From NCBI GenBank assembly GCA_023433585.1, contig JAEZCL010000112.1:1-15620 (forward strand): 15,620 nucleotides of DNA. The letters run 5' to 3'. This DNA is from Pseudomonadota bacterium (GTDB taxonomy: Bacteria > Pseudomonadota > Alphaproteobacteria > Caulobacterales > Caulobacteraceae). Positions 14,921 to 15,620 of this stretch are shown here, one piece after another. The position numbers were made by a program, and so were the translations under genes. Every line of letters starts with the position of its first letter. The stretch's first letter is position 1. The notes below the pieces were generated by a model that saw nothing but the letters and a program-made list of their open reading frames with translations, made no database searches and was not told the origin of the DNA.

Positions 14921-15120
14921 GGAATTTCTTTCGCCGGCGCTCCCGGCCGGCCCTCGCGTCGGTGATCCGCGCGCAATCCCCGCATCCGCGCATGTCCAAT
15001 GCCGCAATCCTTAACGCCCTGCGTCCGACTCTGGCGCATGAAATAGGAATAAAATCCTCTCACGCCCGAAACGGCTCCAGCCTTGGGGAACGCGCAAGAC
15101 GCGGTTCGGGGAGAAGGACC

Positions 15121-15486
15121 ATGGACGAAGAGATCGACGACCGGCTGATGATGCAGATTGAACAGACGCGCGCCGACCGCCTGCGCGCCCTCCTGGCCAT
15201 GCAGGCGGTGGCCAGCGTGACGGGCGTGCCCGCCGCCGCCATCGGCTCGAAGCGGCGGTTGGGCCGTGAGGTGCGCCGGGCGCGGTCGCTGGCGCTCTAT
15301 CTGTGCCACACCGAATACGGCTGGCCGCTGCATCGGGTGGGCGCCGCCTTCGACCGGGACCGGACCACGGTGGGCGTGGCCTGCCGCGACGTGGAGGATT
15401 GGCGTGACGATCCGGCGCTGGATGCGCTGCTGGACCGCCTGGGCCGGGGTCTGGTCCAGATCACCGCCTGCGGGGTCGCGGCATGA
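15121..15486 (+). CDS. DnaA domain IV-like DNA-binding protein, 121 aa
   Basis: The product consists of a short helical N-terminus (MDEEIDDRLMMQIEQTRADR) and a C-terminal part resembling the DNA-binding domain IV of the replication initiator DnaA. It has a basic helix (KRRLGREVRRARSLALYLCH at about 44-63), then YGWPLHRVGAAFDRDRTTVG, followed by ACRDVED. In DnaA this site reads GRDHTTV; here His is replaced by Arg. There is no AAA+ ATPase domain, so it cannot initiate replication as DnaA does; sequence-specific DNA binding is the likely activity. AGAAGGA lies just before the ATG at 15121; earlier in-frame ATGs lack such a site. It is divergent from ctrA and overlaps the next gene by four bases (ATGA), so they form an operon. 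Confidence 0.85.
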   Translation: MDEEIDDRLMMQIEQTRADRLRALLAMQAVASVTGVPAAAIGSKRRLGREVRRARSLALYLCHTEYGWPLHRVGAAFDRDRTTVGVACRDVEDWRDDPALDALLDRLGRGLVQITACGVAA

Positions 15487-15620
15487 GCGGGGATCAGACC
15501 AGGGGCGTCCAGCGCGCCCGCGCCCTGCTGGCCCGGCCCGGCGCCTGGCTGGAGGGCGCGCCCGAGGGCGGGTATCGCCTGCGCCTGTCGCCGGACCGCC
15601 GCCGCCGCCCGGCGCTGATG
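15483..15620 (+). CDS. Hypothetical protein, N-terminal fragment (cut by window end)
   Basis: An ATG at 15483 overlaps the stop of the DnaA-like gene (ATGA) and opens 46 codons to the window end: MSGDQTRGVQRARALLARPG, then AWLEGAPEGGYRLRLSPDRR. The fragment is basic and helical with a beta hairpin, reminiscent of a small DNA-binding or winged-helix N-terminus. I suspect a DUF6456-type protein, which I associate with DnaA-like helix-turn-helix genes in alphaproteobacteria, but too little is visible to claim it. Translational coupling to the DnaA-like gene suggests a joint function. Confidence 0.75.
   Translation, partial: MSGDQTRGVQRARALLARPGAWLEGAPEGGYRLRLSPDRRRRPALM

Noticed and set aside
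14964..15120. Upstream extension of the DnaA-like frame
   Set aside because: The extension lacks a ribosome site and conserved character, while AGAAGGA directly precedes the ATG at 15121.

Overview
The window is very GC-rich, and its genes point to an alphaproteobacterium of the order Caulobacterales, most likely Brevundimonas or a close relative. The main evidence is a near-textbook CtrA cell-cycle regulator, a ChpT histidine phosphotransferase and GANTC (CcrM-type) sites clustered upstream of ctrA. Placement rests on protein motifs and remembered sequences; no database search was run.

Layout. At the left edge a leftward gene of unknown function runs off the window (1-446). It is divergent from a small unknown gene (672-1064) that overlaps the 3' end of the leftward prfC (release factor 3) by 26 bases. 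Next, all leftward, come a tandem pair of secreted gluzincin-like zinc metallopeptidases with TPR-like C-terminal halves (2757-4337 and 4356-5906), a small unknown gene (5975-6355) and a DUF1491 gene (6585-6917). A heptad-built inverted repeat lies between the last two. A rightward secreted unknown protein (6973-7866) is divergent from the DUF1491 gene.

An arsC-family reductase overlaps by 4 bases the end of a membrane-anchored M28 aminopeptidase gene (8241-10471). This pair is bracketed by two 106-bp palindromic intergenic repeats in opposite orientation. Then come a CheR-type methyltransferase, a single-domain response regulator and ChpT, all leftward (10691-12853), with the cysQ nucleotidase divergent from chpT. 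The chpT-cysQ pair is bracketed by two copies of a different structured repeat in direct orientation.

The right end holds ctrA (leftward), closed by a strong bidirectional terminator. Its upstream region carries several TTAA half-sites and four GANTC sites in 53 bp. Divergent from ctrA is a small stand-alone protein resembling DnaA domain IV, overlapping by 4 bases the start of an unknown gene cut by the window edge.

How the genes work together. ChpT and CtrA are successive steps of the CckA-ChpT-CtrA phosphorelay that couples replication, division and flagellar biogenesis in Caulobacterales; here they lie about 1.2 kb apart. The response regulator and CheR methyltransferase next to ChpT look like an orphan signalling pair without a chemoreceptor in view. 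The DnaA-like gene shares the ctrA regulatory region. prfC, cysQ and arsC are housekeeping or stress genes. No tRNA, rRNA, CRISPR array or transposase gene was seen.
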